Source: an uncultured Coriobacteriaceae bacterium
GTDB taxonomy: Bacteria > Actinomycetota > Coriobacteriia > Coriobacteriales > Atopobiaceae
Reading direction: 5' to 3'
Length of the DNA stretch: 41,617 nt
Assembly (NCBI GenBank): GCA_902777325.1
Contig: CACYTH010000019.1
Coordinates: 1-41,617 of the forward strand
Shown: piece by piece, positions 16,886 to 26,089 of the stretch
How positions within the stretch are numbered: position 1 is the first letter of the stretch
Layout: each line of letters opens with the position of its first letter
Translations under genes and position numbers: made by a program
The notes under the pieces: generated by a model
The model's input: the letters and a program-made list of their open reading frames with translations, nothing else
What the model was told of the DNA's origin: nothing
The model's database searches: none

Positions 16886-18711
16886 TGGGGATACTGATCG
16901 GACTCGAGCGAGTCTCGCACGAATGGCCCGGCAAGCAGGTGCTTGTGGACCAGACCATCGGCATCAACGAGGGTGAACGCATCGGAATCGTCGGCCGCAA
17001 CGGCGATGGCAAGTCCACGCTGCTCGACCTCGTGGCACACCGCATCACGCCCGACAGCGGAAGCATCACCTATCGCAACAACATAACCGTAGGCATGCTC
17101 GGCCAGGCGGACGCGCTCGCCGACGATGACACGGTCTGCCATGCCGTGGTTGGGGACACGCCCGAGTACGTCTGGGCGTCCGACCCCACAATCCGCTCCA
17201 TCATCGAAGAGCTGCTGGTAGACATCGACTGGCAAGGCAGGGTGGGGGATCTCTCCGGTGGCCAGAGGCGACGCTGCGACCTCGCACGCGTTCTCGTGGG
17301 CAACTGGGACGTCCTCCTGATGGACGAGCCCACCAACCACCTCGATCTGCATGCCATCCGCTGGCTCGCGGAGCACCTCAAGCGCCGCTGGCAGATGGGC
17401 CAGGGCGCCCTCTTGCTGGTGACGCACGACCGCTGGTTTCTTGACGAGGTCTGCGAGCACATGTGGGAGGTCCACGATGGCGTGATCGACCCCTTCGAGG
17501 GCGGCTACTCAGCCTACATCCAGCAGCGCGTTGAGCGCCAGCGCCAGGCGGCGGTGATGGAAGAGCGTCGCCAGAACATGCTGCGCAAGGAGCTCAACTG
17601 GCTGGCACACGGCGCAAAGGCTCGCACCAGCAAACCCAAGTTCCGCATCGACGCCGCCATGGAACTCATCGCCAACGACCCACCGCTGCGCAACACCATC
17701 GAGCTCAAGCGCATGGCCGTCGGTCGCCTCGGCAAGCAGGTGATCGAGATGCACGGCGTGTGCGCGTCCTACGGGGCCGACGAGGTCCTGCACGACATAG
17801 ACTGGCTGATCGGCCCCGGAGACCGCTACGGCATCCTGGGAGAGAACGGTGCCGGAAAGACGACGCTGCTCAAGGTGATGACCGGTGCCATGGAGCCGAG
17901 CCGCGGCGTGCGCAAGATCGGCGCATCCGTGCGCTTTGGGATGCTTTCCCAGCAGCTCGAGGGCCTCAGCCAGTTCAACGACTGGCGCGTCTCCGAGGTG
18001 CTTGGCCGCTACAAGCGCTACCTTACGGTTGACGGCAAGCCCACTACGCCCGAGCAGCTGCTCGAGCGCCTCGGCTTCGAACGGCGCGAGTTCCCAACCT
18101 TCGTAAAGGACCTCTCCGGTGGCCAGAAGCGTCGCCTCGCGATTCTCTGCGTGCTCATGGAGGAGCCAAACGTGCTCGTGCTCGACGAGCCTGGCAACGA
18201 CCTTGACACCGACATGCTCGCCGTGCTGGAGGACCTGCTTGACACCTGGCCGGGCACGCTGCTTTTGGTGAGCCATGACCGCTACCTCATGGAGCGCGTG
18301 ACCGACGACCAGTTTGCGCTGCTCGACGGCGTCGTCAGGCATGTCCCCGGGGGCGTCGACGAGTACCTCCGGCTACTGGACGAGCGTGCCGCATCTGGCG
18401 ACGATGCCAAGGCGGTCCAACCCTCAACCTCGCCCACACGTTCAGCCAAGCCAGACGACAACCCTCAACCTGTCTCAAGCTCGCTCAGCAACGCGGACCG
18501 AAGGGCCGCCAAGAAGCGCTTTGACTCCATCACGAGGCGTCTCGAGAAGCTCGAAGGGCGCCCGGACGAGCTGCGTGCTGAGCTCGAGGCGCTTGACGCC
18601 ACCGACTACCAGGCACTTCTCGCCAAACAGGCCGAGATTGCCGACGCCGAGGCCCAGATCGAGGAGCTAGAGACCGAATGGCTCGAGCTCTCGGAGACGC
18701 TGGGGGAGTAG
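16885..18711 (+). CDS. Uup-like ABC-F family ATPase
   Basis: 608-aa soluble twin ATPase. Domain 1: GRNGDGKST near 36-44, LSGGQRRRCDLARVL near 122, DEPTNHLD near 145, then THDRWFLDEVC. The linker carries WLAHGAKARTSKPKFR, the arginine/lysine-rich block seen in Uup-type proteins. Domain 2: GENGAGKT near 318, LSGGQKRRLAIL near 409 and DEPGNDLD near 432, where Gly replaces the usual Thr of DEPTNDLD. Residues 535-608 form a C-terminal coiled coil, consistent with Uup, which binds DNA junctions and ribosomes. The position after nfo fits a repair link only loosely. Confidence 0.88.
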   Translation: MGILIGLERVSHEWPGKQVLVDQTIGINEGERIGIVGRNGDGKSTLLDLVAHRITPDSGSITYRNNITVGMLGQADALADDDTVCHAVVGDTPEYVWASDPTIRSIIEELLVDIDWQGRVGDLSGGQRRRCDLARVLVGNWDVLLMDEPTNHLDLHAIRWLAEHLKRRWQMGQGALLLVTHDRWFLDEVCEHMWEVHDGVIDPFEGGYSAYIQQRVERQRQAAVMEERRQNMLRKELNWLAHGAKARTSKPKFRIDAAMELIANDPPLRNTIELKRMAVGRLGKQVIEMHGVCASYGADEVLHDIDWLIGPGDRYGILGENGAGKTTLLKVMTGAMEPSRGVRKIGASVRFGMLSQQLEGLSQFNDWRVSEVLGRYKRYLTVDGKPTTPEQLLERLGFERREFPTFVKDLSGGQKRRLAILCVLMEEPNVLVLDEPGNDLDTDMLAVLEDLLDTWPGTLLLVSHDRYLMERVTDDQFALLDGVVRHVPGGVDEYLRLLDERAASGDDAKAVQPSTSPTRSAKPDDNPQPVSSSLSNADRRAAKKRFDSITRRLEKLEGRPDELRAELEALDATDYQALLAKQAEIADAEAQIEELETEWLELSETLGE

Positions 18712-18743
18712 AGAGAGCCACGACCACCAGACGGGAGAATGCC

Positions 18744-20486
18744 ATGGGAGACCTCCTGCGCAGGTTTTTGCCACCATACCGCAAGAAGGCCGTGCTCGGC
18801 ACGGCCTGCAAGGCAGTGGAAGTCATATTTGACCTGCTCACGCCGATGATCGTGGCGCACATGATCGATGACGGCGTTGGCGGCCGCAACATGTCCCTGG
18901 TGATGGGACTGGGCCTCCTCCTTGTCGTACTTGCCTTTGTCGGATACGGCTTCACCTTTGTCACACAGAAGCTTGCCGCCGAAGTGTCTCAGGGGATGGG
19001 AACCGACATCCGCAACGCCCTCTACCGGCAGGTCAATGCGCTTGGCGCGGCCGACGTCGACGAGTTCGGCACACCGTCGCTCGTGACACGGGTCACCAAC
19101 GACGTGAACCAGGTTCAGGTTTCGGTTGCCTACGGTATACGCATGCTCATCCGCTGGCCCTTCATCGCGCTTGGCTCAATTGTTGCGGCACTGCTCATCG
19201 ACATCCGCCTTGGCCTGGTGTTTCTGGTGTGCACGCCCGCCATCGGAGCGGTGTTCTTCGTGGTCATGGGACGCTCCATACCGCTCTTTCGCGCCATCCA
19301 GGGAAAGCTTGACGTCGTCTCGCGCATAACCCGCGAGGGCCTGGAGGGCATTCGCGTGATACGAGCCTTCGGACGCGAGGACCACGAGGACGCGCGCTTT
19401 GCCCACGCCTCGCGGGAGCAGGCGGACACCTCCGTCGCAGTAGGCAGGCTCTCGGCGCTGCTCAACCCCTCGACCTTCCTGATCATGAACTTTGGCGTGG
19501 TTGCCATCCTCTGGGCCGGCGCCTATCGCGTCAATGCGGGCAGCCTCACCCAAGGCGAGGTCATGGCCTTCGTCAACTACATGACGCAGGTGCTGGTGTC
19601 TATCGGCTACGTGGCAAATCTCGTAGTCATCTTTACCAGGGGATCTGCCTCAGCCTCACGCATCATGGAGGTGCTCGACACGGAGCCGAGGGTGGCTGAC
19701 GGAGCGCTTCCCGACGGCACCCTCGCAGGAACGCCGCAAGGCGTGGCAGCCGTTGCCTTCGATGGCGCGGGCTTCACCTACGGCGGAACGATGCCCGCGC
19801 TCTCTGGCGTGAGCTTCTCCCTGCCTCAGGGCGAGGTCCTCGGCATTATCGGTGGCACGGGCTCGGGCAAGTCCACACTCGTATCACTGGTGTCGCGGCT
19901 CTACGATGCCTCGGAGGGAACGGTGAGCGTGCTGGGGCAGCGGGTGTCGGACCTCTCCCTCAAGGAGTTGCGCCGTGTCGTGGCCGTTGTGCCGCAGCGC
20001 GCGTCTCTGCTTTCCGGCACCATTCGCTCCAACCTCTCGTGGCGCAACCCCAACGCCACCGACGAGGAGCTTTGGCGCGCGCTTGAGTGCGCGCAGGCGG
20101 ATGACTTCGTCCGCGAGAAGGAGGGCGGGCTCGACGCCGCGGTCGACATTGGTGGAGCCAACTTCTCCGGTGGCCAGCGACAGCGCCTCACCATCGCCCG
20201 TGCGCTCGTAGGCGACCCTCGGGTGGTCGTGCTGGACGACTCCGCATCCGCGCTCGACTACGCCACTGACGCGCGCCTACGCAAGGCCCTCGCCAGCCTG
20301 CCCGGAAGGCCGGCCATCATCGTGGTGAGCCAGCGCGTCGCGGCGGTCATGGGCGCCCAGCAGATACTCGTCCTCGACCATGGCCGTATGGCGGGGCTTG
20401 GCACGCATGACGAGCTGCTTGAGTCCTGCGACCTCTACCGCGAGATCTGCCTCTCGCAGCTTCGTCCCGAGGAGGTGGCAGCCTGA
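18744..20486 (+). CDS. ABC exporter half-transporter with degenerate ATP site
   Basis: 580-aa half-transporter: six membrane helices in about residues 15-310, then the nucleotide-binding domain. Walker A is GGTGSGKST (near 370) and the signature FSGGQRQRL is canonical (near 473). Walker B ends LDDSASALD (near 495-503): the catalytic glutamate is replaced by Asp, as in the degenerate member of heterodimeric exporters (TM287, BmrC). The start is ATG at 18744 behind ACGGGAGAA; a longer reading would run back into the Uup gene. Its stop overlaps the next start (TGATG), so both subunits are made together. Substrate unknown; drugs, lipids or peptides are possible. Confidence 0.92.
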   Translation: MGDLLRRFLPPYRKKAVLGTACKAVEVIFDLLTPMIVAHMIDDGVGGRNMSLVMGLGLLLVVLAFVGYGFTFVTQKLAAEVSQGMGTDIRNALYRQVNALGAADVDEFGTPSLVTRVTNDVNQVQVSVAYGIRMLIRWPFIALGSIVAALLIDIRLGLVFLVCTPAIGAVFFVVMGRSIPLFRAIQGKLDVVSRITREGLEGIRVIRAFGREDHEDARFAHASREQADTSVAVGRLSALLNPSTFLIMNFGVVAILWAGAYRVNAGSLTQGEVMAFVNYMTQVLVSIGYVANLVVIFTRGSASASRIMEVLDTEPRVADGALPDGTLAGTPQGVAAVAFDGAGFTYGGTMPALSGVSFSLPQGEVLGIIGGTGSGKSTLVSLVSRLYDASEGTVSVLGQRVSDLSLKELRRVVAVVPQRASLLSGTIRSNLSWRNPNATDEELWRALECAQADDFVREKEGGLDAAVDIGGANFSGGQRQRLTIARALVGDPRVVVLDDSASALDYATDARLRKALASLPGRPAIIVVSQRVAAVMGAQQILVLDHGRMAGLGTHDELLESCDLYREICLSQLRPEEVAA

Positions 20487-22342
20487 TGGCCGATCTCTAC
20501 TCGGGAGCCAACCTCAGCGGCGGAAGCATGGCGGTCATCAGCTCTGATGGCAGTGACGACCAGAGCACCAGCTTCTACCAGACGCTCGAGGACGGCAACT
20601 ACACGACCAAGGAGGTCATGGGGCGCATCCTCACCCTGACCGGACCCTACCTCCCGCTGCTCTTCGTCTCCTTTGCGGCAACCGCAATATCGGTGATCCT
20701 GCAGCTTGTGGTGCCCATCCTCATCGGACGTTGCATAGACAACGTCATCGCAGCAGGAGCTGTTGACTTCGGCGGCCTCATGCCTGAGCTCACGCTGCTC
20801 GCTGCCGTCATCCCCGGTGCCGCCCTCACCCAATGGCTCTCTAGCTACTGCACCAACCGTCTCTCCTACGAGACGGTCTGCGACCTGCGTACGAGCGTCT
20901 TTGAGACCTTCAAGCGGCTACCGCTCTCCTTTGTGGACACCCATGCGCATGGGGATCTCCTCTCGCGCGTGGTAAACGATGTCGACCAGGTCGGCGACGG
21001 CCTCCTGCAAGGCTTCACGCAGCTGCTTAACGGCATCGTCACGCTGGTTGGCACGCTCCTGTTCATGTTCTCGCTCTCGGTGCCCGTGGCGCTCGTGGTC
21101 ATCGTCTTCACACCGCTCTCCATCTTCGTCGCAAGCCAGATTGCCAAGCGCTCGTCGGCAAGCTTCGCGGCGCAGCAGGCGCTGCAGGGCCGCCTTTCAG
21201 GATATGCCGAGCAGACGATCTCAAACCAGCGGCTCATCGCGGCCTTTGCACAAGGTGACATCTGTCAGCAGAGGTTCGAGGAGATCAACGAGCGGCTGCG
21301 TGTGGAAGGCCAGCATGCGCAGTTTGTGAGCTCGCTCACCAATCCCTCGACCCGCTTGGTCAACAACATCATCTATGCGGTCGTGGCAGTGGTCGGATGC
21401 TCATGCGTCATCACCGGATGGCCTTCGCCACTTACCGTGGGCCAGGTCCAGAGCTTCCTCAGCTATTCCAACCAGTACATGAAGCCCTTCAACGAGATCA
21501 GCGGCGTGGTCACGCAGCTGCAGGCCGCCCTCGCCGGTGCAAGGCGCGTCTTCGCCCTGCTCGATGCCGAGAAGGAGCTGCCCGACGCCGCAGACGCGGA
21601 GGTGCTCGAGAACCCCACGGGTGACCTGCGGTTCTGCCATGTGGACTTCTCCTATGTGCCCGACAGGCCGCTTCTCACCGACATCGACTTCCATGCGAGG
21701 CCGGGAGAGCGCATCGCCTTGGTCGGCCCCACGGGCTGCGGAAAGACGACACTCATCAACCTGCTCCTTCGCTTCTACGACCTTGACGGAGGAAGGATCC
21801 TCGTTGACGGACACGACACCGCCAGGCTCACGAGGGCATCCCTGCGCTCGGCCTTCGGCATGGTGCTGCAGGACACGTGGCTCTTTGCCGGTACCATCCG
21901 GGACAACATCCGCTACAGCAAGCCCGATGCCACGGACGACGAGATCGAGCGGGCCGCGCGCCGTGCCCACGCGCACAAGTTCATCGTGCAGCTGCCCGAT
22001 GGCTACGACACCGTCGTGGGGGAGGGCGGGGGCGCACTCAGCCAGGGCCAGCGTCAGCTGCTGTGCATCGCGCGCGTCATGCTCGCCGACCCCGCCATCC
22101 TGCTGCTCGACGAAGCCACGAGCTCCATCGACACGCGCACGGAGCTGCAGGTGCAGGATGCCTTCGACCGCATGATGGAAGGCCGCACGTCCCTTGTGGT
22201 GGCCCATCGTCTCTCCACCATCAGAAACGCCGACAAGATCCTTGTCATGCAGGGTGGACGCATTGCGGAATGCGGCACCCATGACGATCTCATTGAGCAG
22301 GGTGGCTTCTATGCCCATCTCTACGAGTCCCAGTGGGGCTGA
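20486..22342 (+). CDS. ABC exporter half-transporter, catalytic partner
   Basis: 618-aa partner of the preceding gene. A polar N-terminal extension of about 50 residues (serine/aspartate-rich) precedes six membrane helices (about 55-340). The nucleotide-binding domain has Walker A GPTGCGKTT (near 413), signature LSQGQRQLL (near 517; Gly to Gln) and a canonical Walker B LLLDEATSSID with catalytic Glu (near 538-548). The variant signature pairs with the Asp Walker B of the partner, giving one degenerate and one active site, as in TM287/288 and BmrCD. A GGAGGTGG site precedes the ATG. Confidence 0.93.
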   Translation: MADLYSGANLSGGSMAVISSDGSDDQSTSFYQTLEDGNYTTKEVMGRILTLTGPYLPLLFVSFAATAISVILQLVVPILIGRCIDNVIAAGAVDFGGLMPELTLLAAVIPGAALTQWLSSYCTNRLSYETVCDLRTSVFETFKRLPLSFVDTHAHGDLLSRVVNDVDQVGDGLLQGFTQLLNGIVTLVGTLLFMFSLSVPVALVVIVFTPLSIFVASQIAKRSSASFAAQQALQGRLSGYAEQTISNQRLIAAFAQGDICQQRFEEINERLRVEGQHAQFVSSLTNPSTRLVNNIIYAVVAVVGCSCVITGWPSPLTVGQVQSFLSYSNQYMKPFNEISGVVTQLQAALAGARRVFALLDAEKELPDAADAEVLENPTGDLRFCHVDFSYVPDRPLLTDIDFHARPGERIALVGPTGCGKTTLINLLLRFYDLDGGRILVDGHDTARLTRASLRSAFGMVLQDTWLFAGTIRDNIRYSKPDATDDEIERAARRAHAHKFIVQLPDGYDTVVGEGGGALSQGQRQLLCIARVMLADPAILLLDEATSSIDTRTELQVQDAFDRMMEGRTSLVVAHRLSTIRNADKILVMQGGRIAECGTHDDLIEQGGFYAHLYESQWG

Positions 22343-22483
22343 CGACAGGCAAACGCGTGTCATTTCTTCGGACTCCACCACCGCCCACTGGGCACCAGTC
22401 CGCGAGAGAAGGGGAATGCCGCACGGGGCAAGTGCGATACTGAACACGTTGCAATACGATCTACGCAAGGAGAGGTACAGCAC

Positions 22484-24013
22484 ATGTATGACGTGATCAT
22501 CATTGGTGCGGGAGTCTCGGGGTGTGCCATAGCCCGTGAGCTCACGCGCTACGACTGCTCTGTCTGCGTGGTCGAGCGCGAGGAGGATGTGTGCTGCGGC
22601 ACGTCCAAGGCCAACTCGGCTATCGTGCATGCAGGCTTTGACGCGCAGCCTGGCACGCTCATGGGCAGGCTCAATGTGGAGGGCAACCGCCTCATGTACG
22701 AGTGGGCAAAGGACCTCAACTTTGCCGTGCTGCCCGTGGGCTCCCTCGTGGTCTGCGTGAACGATGCGGATCGACCCGGCCTGCAGGCACTGCTCGAGCG
22801 CGGCGTGGCAAACGGCGTGCCCGACCTGCGCATAATCGAGCGCGACGAGCTCCTCGAGATGGAGCCGAACATCTCCGACGAGGCCGTGGCCGCCCTCTGG
22901 GCCCCCACGGGCGGCATCGTCGACCCCTTCGGCCTAACCGTGGCCCTCGCCGAGAACGCCGCCGCCAACGGGGCGGAGTTCCGCTTCAACGCACCGGTGA
23001 GCGCAATCGAGCGTGCAGGTAAGGCATGGCAGGTCACGGCTGGCGGAGAGACGCTTCTCACCCGCACGGTCATCAATGCCGCCGGCGTGTACGCCGACGA
23101 GCTGCACAACCGCTTTGTGGAGCTTTCCACGGGCAGTGACACGCTTCAGGCGTCGATGACGGTTGCCGCCGAGCCGCTCAGCATCGTGGCGCGCAAGGGA
23201 GAGTACTACCTGCTGGACACCACCGCAGGCCGGCACGTGAGGCACACCGTCTTTATGCTGCCCACCGCCATGGGCAAGGGCGTGCTGGTAAGCCCTACCG
23301 TGCACGGTAACCTGATCGTGGGGCCGACAGCCACCGACGTGGACGACAAGGAGGGGACCAACACCACGCCCGCCGGACTTGCGGAGGTCGCCTCAAAGAG
23401 CTCCCTCACCGTCAAGAACGTACCGCTCCGCGAGGTCATCACCACCTTTGCCGGCCTGCGCGCGCATCAGGCCGCGCACGACTTCGTCATCGGCGAGATG
23501 GAAGGCGCGCCTGGCCTGTTTGACTGTGCCGCCATCGAGAGCCCCGGCCTCACCAGCGCCCCGGCTATCGGCGTTATGGTCTCGGGCCTCGTGGCGGACG
23601 CACTCGGGCTGTCCGCCAAACCCGATGGGGCCTTTGACCCCACGCGTCCTGGCGTGGTCAACCTGGTTATGACGAGCTTCGACGAGTGGGACGAGCTCTG
23701 CCAGCAGGACCCGGCATTCGGAAACATCATCTGCCGCTGCTGCCGCGTGAGCGAGGCGCAGATCGTCGACGTTATCCACCGCATGCCGCAGCCGCGCTCC
23801 CTCGACGCCATCAAGCGCCGCACGGGTGCCACCATGGGTCGTTGCCAGGGCGGTTTCTGCACGCCCAAGATCATGGAGATCCTCGAGCGCGAGCTTGGCA
23901 TGGCCCCCGAGGAGGTCACCAAGCGCGGCCCCGGCTCCGAGCTCGTCGTTGGCCACAACAAGGACCGCATCGCCACACCTGGCGTGCGTCAGGAAGGGGG
24001 CGAGGCACGATGA
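22484..24013 (+). CDS. GlpA-like FAD dehydrogenase with BFD [2Fe-2S] domain
   Basis: 509-aa FAD-dependent oxidoreductase of the DAO/GlpA type, best read as an anaerobic-type glycerol-3-phosphate dehydrogenase. The dinucleotide fold GAGVSGCAIAREL is at 8-20, followed by CGTSKANSAIVHAG, typical of GlpA/GlpD and L-2-hydroxyglutarate oxidases. A C-terminal BFD-like domain carries CxC-x34-C-x4-C (C417, C419, C454, C459), the usual [2Fe-2S] spacing. The ATG has AAGGAGAGG upstream. The next two genes follow without gaps; this three-gene set resembles Thermotoga TM1432-1434. No glpK or glpF is in the window, so the substrate is inferred. Confidence 0.88.
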   Translation: MYDVIIIGAGVSGCAIARELTRYDCSVCVVEREEDVCCGTSKANSAIVHAGFDAQPGTLMGRLNVEGNRLMYEWAKDLNFAVLPVGSLVVCVNDADRPGLQALLERGVANGVPDLRIIERDELLEMEPNISDEAVAALWAPTGGIVDPFGLTVALAENAAANGAEFRFNAPVSAIERAGKAWQVTAGGETLLTRTVINAAGVYADELHNRFVELSTGSDTLQASMTVAAEPLSIVARKGEYYLLDTTAGRHVRHTVFMLPTAMGKGVLVSPTVHGNLIVGPTATDVDDKEGTNTTPAGLAEVASKSSLTVKNVPLREVITTFAGLRAHQAAHDFVIGEMEGAPGLFDCAAIESPGLTSAPAIGVMVSGLVADALGLSAKPDGAFDPTRPGVVNLVMTSFDEWDELCQQDPAFGNIICRCCRVSEAQIVDVIHRMPQPRSLDAIKRRTGATMGRCQGGFCTPKIMEILERELGMAPEEVTKRGPGSELVVGHNKDRIATPGVRQEGGEAR

Positions 24014-25290
24014 GCAAGACCATCGAGCAGCGCGCCATCGTCGTGGTCGGTGGCGGTCCCGCTGGCCTTGCCGCCGCCATCGCGGCACATGAGGCGGGCC
24101 AGACCGACGTCCTCATCCTCGAGCGCGACACCCAGCTGGGCGGCATCCTCAACCAGTGCATCCACAACGGCTTTGGCCTGCACACCTTCAAGGAGGAGCT
24201 GACAGGTCCCGAGTACGCGGCACGATACGAGCAGCGTGCCGACGAGCTCGGCATCGAGAGACGCTTGGGCACCATGGTTCTCGACATCTCGGAAGACCGC
24301 GTCGTCACCGCCGTCTCGGCCACCGAGGGCATCACTCAGATCAAGGCCGGTGCCGTGATCTTGGCCATGGGCTGCCGCGAGCGTCCCCGTGGCGCCCTTG
24401 CCACGCCGGGATACCGCCCTGCAGGCGTCTACTCGGCAGGCACGGCACAGCGCCTGGTCAACATCGAGGGCCAGCTGCCAGGACGCGAGGTCGTCATCCT
24501 CGGCTCAGGCGACATCGGACTCATCATGGCCCGTCGCATGACCCTTGAGGGCGCACACGTAGCCTGCGTGTCCGAGATCATGCCGTATTCCGGCGGCCTC
24601 AAGCGCAACATCGTGCAGTGCCTCGACGACTTTGGCATTCCGCTGCTGCTCTCGCACACCGTCGTCGACATCGAGGGTCGCGACCGCGTGGAGGCCGTGA
24701 CCATCGCAGAGGTTGACGACAAGCTCCGCCCCATCCCGGGGACCGAGGTCCGTTATCCCTGTGACACGCTGATGCTCTCGGTCGGACTCCTGCCCGAGAA
24801 CGAGCTCTCGCGCGAGGCTGGCGTCGAGCTGTCGCCCGTCACGCGCGGCCCCGTGGTCGACCAGAGCCTCCAGACGAGCATTCCCGGCATCTTTGCCTGC
24901 GGAAACGTCCTGCACGTTCACGACCTCGTCGACTTCGTGAGCCAGGAGGCGGCGGCAGCCGGTGCCAACGCTGCCCGCTACGTCTCCAGCGGCTGCAAAG
25001 AAGGAAGTGACTCCCGTGGCGTCCCCGTGAGCGCCGAGAGCGGCGTCCGCTACACCGTCCCGTCCTTTGTCGACGTCGACGCCATGGACGACACGCTGAC
25101 CGTACGCTTCCGCGTGGCAAACGAGTACCGCAATCGTTACGTGAGCGTCTATCTGGACGGCGAGCGCATCCAGCACCGCAAGAAGCGCGTCATGGCACCC
25201 GGCGAGATGGAGCAGGTTACCCTCAAGAAGGCCGACCTCGCTGCACGCAAGGGACTTGCAAAGATCACCGTCAAGCTTGAGGAGGAGTAG
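24010..25290 (+). CDS. FAD/NAD(P)-dependent oxidoreductase, partner of the GlpA-like enzyme
   Basis: 426-aa two-dinucleotide-fold flavoprotein. The FAD motif GGGPAGLAAAIAAHEAG is near 15-31 and LERDTQLGGILNQC near 38-52; a second Rossmann motif VVILGSGDIGLIMARRM near 165-180 binds NAD(P)H. TSIPGIFACGNVLHVHDLVDFVSQE near 295-318 is the FAD-binding C-terminal segment. The last 90 residues form a small beta-rich domain. The ATG overlaps the preceding stop (ATGA). It probably passes electrons between NAD(P) and the GlpA-like subunit or oxygen; the Thermotoga relative has been described as an NADH oxidase. Confidence 0.88.
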   Translation: MSKTIEQRAIVVVGGGPAGLAAAIAAHEAGQTDVLILERDTQLGGILNQCIHNGFGLHTFKEELTGPEYAARYEQRADELGIERRLGTMVLDISEDRVVTAVSATEGITQIKAGAVILAMGCRERPRGALATPGYRPAGVYSAGTAQRLVNIEGQLPGREVVILGSGDIGLIMARRMTLEGAHVACVSEIMPYSGGLKRNIVQCLDDFGIPLLLSHTVVDIEGRDRVEAVTIAEVDDKLRPIPGTEVRYPCDTLMLSVGLLPENELSREAGVELSPVTRGPVVDQSLQTSIPGIFACGNVLHVHDLVDFVSQEAAAAGANAARYVSSGCKEGSDSRGVPVSAESGVRYTVPSFVDVDAMDDTLTVRFRVANEYRNRYVSVYLDGERIQHRKKRVMAPGEMEQVTLKKADLAARKGLAKITVKLEEE

Positions 25291-25292
25291 CC

Positions 25293-25658
25293 ATGGCACA
25301 GGAGACCCGAGAGCTCATCTGCATCAACTGCCCCATGGGCTGCCCACTCACGGTGACGCTCGAGGACGGAGAGGTCATCTCGGTTGCAGGCAACACCTGC
25401 CCGCGCGGTGACAGCTACGGTCGCAAAGAGGTCACCAACCCGACGCGAATCGTGACCACCTCGGTGCCCGTCGACGGGAGCAAGACCGAGCGCATGGTGA
25501 GCGTCAAGACGGAGCGCGACATCCCCAAGGGCAAGATCTTCGACGTCGTCCGGCAGCTCGCCGGCGTGCGCGCGCAGGCACCCGTTGCCATCGGCGACGT
25601 GGTTCTCGCCAACGTGGCTGACACGGGCGTCAATGTGATTGCCACCAAGAACGCCTAA
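25293..25658 (+). CDS. DUF1667 iron-sulfur protein
   Basis: 121-aa protein. It opens with C-x2-C-x3-C (C10, C13, C17) and a fourth cysteine in NTCPRG (C36), the pattern of an N-terminal [4Fe-4S] site as in molybdopterin oxidoreductases; no metal has been shown from sequence alone. The rest is DUF1667. It starts 2 bases after the preceding stop, behind GAGGAG, and completes the GlpA-like/flavoprotein/DUF1667 set, probably as a small electron carrier or scaffold. Confidence 0.88.
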   Translation: MAQETRELICINCPMGCPLTVTLEDGEVISVAGNTCPRGDSYGRKEVTNPTRIVTTSVPVDGSKTERMVSVKTERDIPKGKIFDVVRQLAGVRAQAPVAIGDVVLANVADTGVNVIATKNA

Positions 25659-25682
25659 GGCATCGGCGTATCGGCTGTTGAC

Positions 25683-25711
25683 GGGGGTCCAGAAACAGAT
25701 TCTGGACCCCC
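25683..25711. terminator. Bidirectional stem between convergent genes
   Basis: Perfect 11-bp stem (25683-25693 with 25701-25711) with a 7-base loop, between the DUF1667 gene (plus) and the alkyltransferase gene (minus) that point at each other. Neither side has a real T-run, so termination is inferred from position and stem strength. Confidence 0.55.
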
Positions 25712-25715
25712 GATC

Positions 25716-26027
25716 TCATGCCTCCCAGGAGAATGACCTCATGTCCACGCGGCCGTCCGGCGTAAACCCTACGCCCTCGGACTCGAGCATCTGCCGCTGC
25801 ACCCCGGGGCCACCAAAGGCGAATCCCGGTGCCAGGCGTCCGTCTTTGAAGACGACTCGATGGCAGGGCACCCCACCGGCCATTCCTGGGCTGGCGTGCA
25901 TGGCAAAGCCCACAAAGCGGGCCTTGCGCGGCTCACCCATCATGCGCGCCAGCTGCCCATAGCTCGCAACGCGTCCCTCGGGGATCTGTCGTACCAATTC
26001 GTAGGTTCTTTCGAAGAATGAGTCCAT
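25716..26027 (-). CDS. Small MGMT-domain (O6-alkylguanine alkyltransferase-like) protein
   Basis: 103-aa protein equal to the DNA-binding domain of O6-methylguanine methyltransferases. The active-site block PCHRVV is at 54-59 with the acceptor cysteine kept (C55). Small alkyltransferase-like proteins such as YbaZ have Trp here, so this one may still accept alkyl groups. YGQLARMMG near 23-31 is part of the helix-turn-helix, whereas the usual N-terminal domain is missing. It is read divergently from the VanZ-like gene, 62 bases apart. Confidence 0.88.
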   Translation of the reverse strand: MDSFFERTYELVRQIPEGRVASYGQLARMMGEPRKARFVGFAMHASPGMAGGVPCHRVVFKDGRLAPGFAFGGPGVQRQMLESEGVGFTPDGRVDMRSFSWEA

Positions 26028-26089
26028 GGCCTCGATCCTTGGGTACCATCTCTATACTGCATTCGAAATCATGATAGAGGAGTTTCAGC

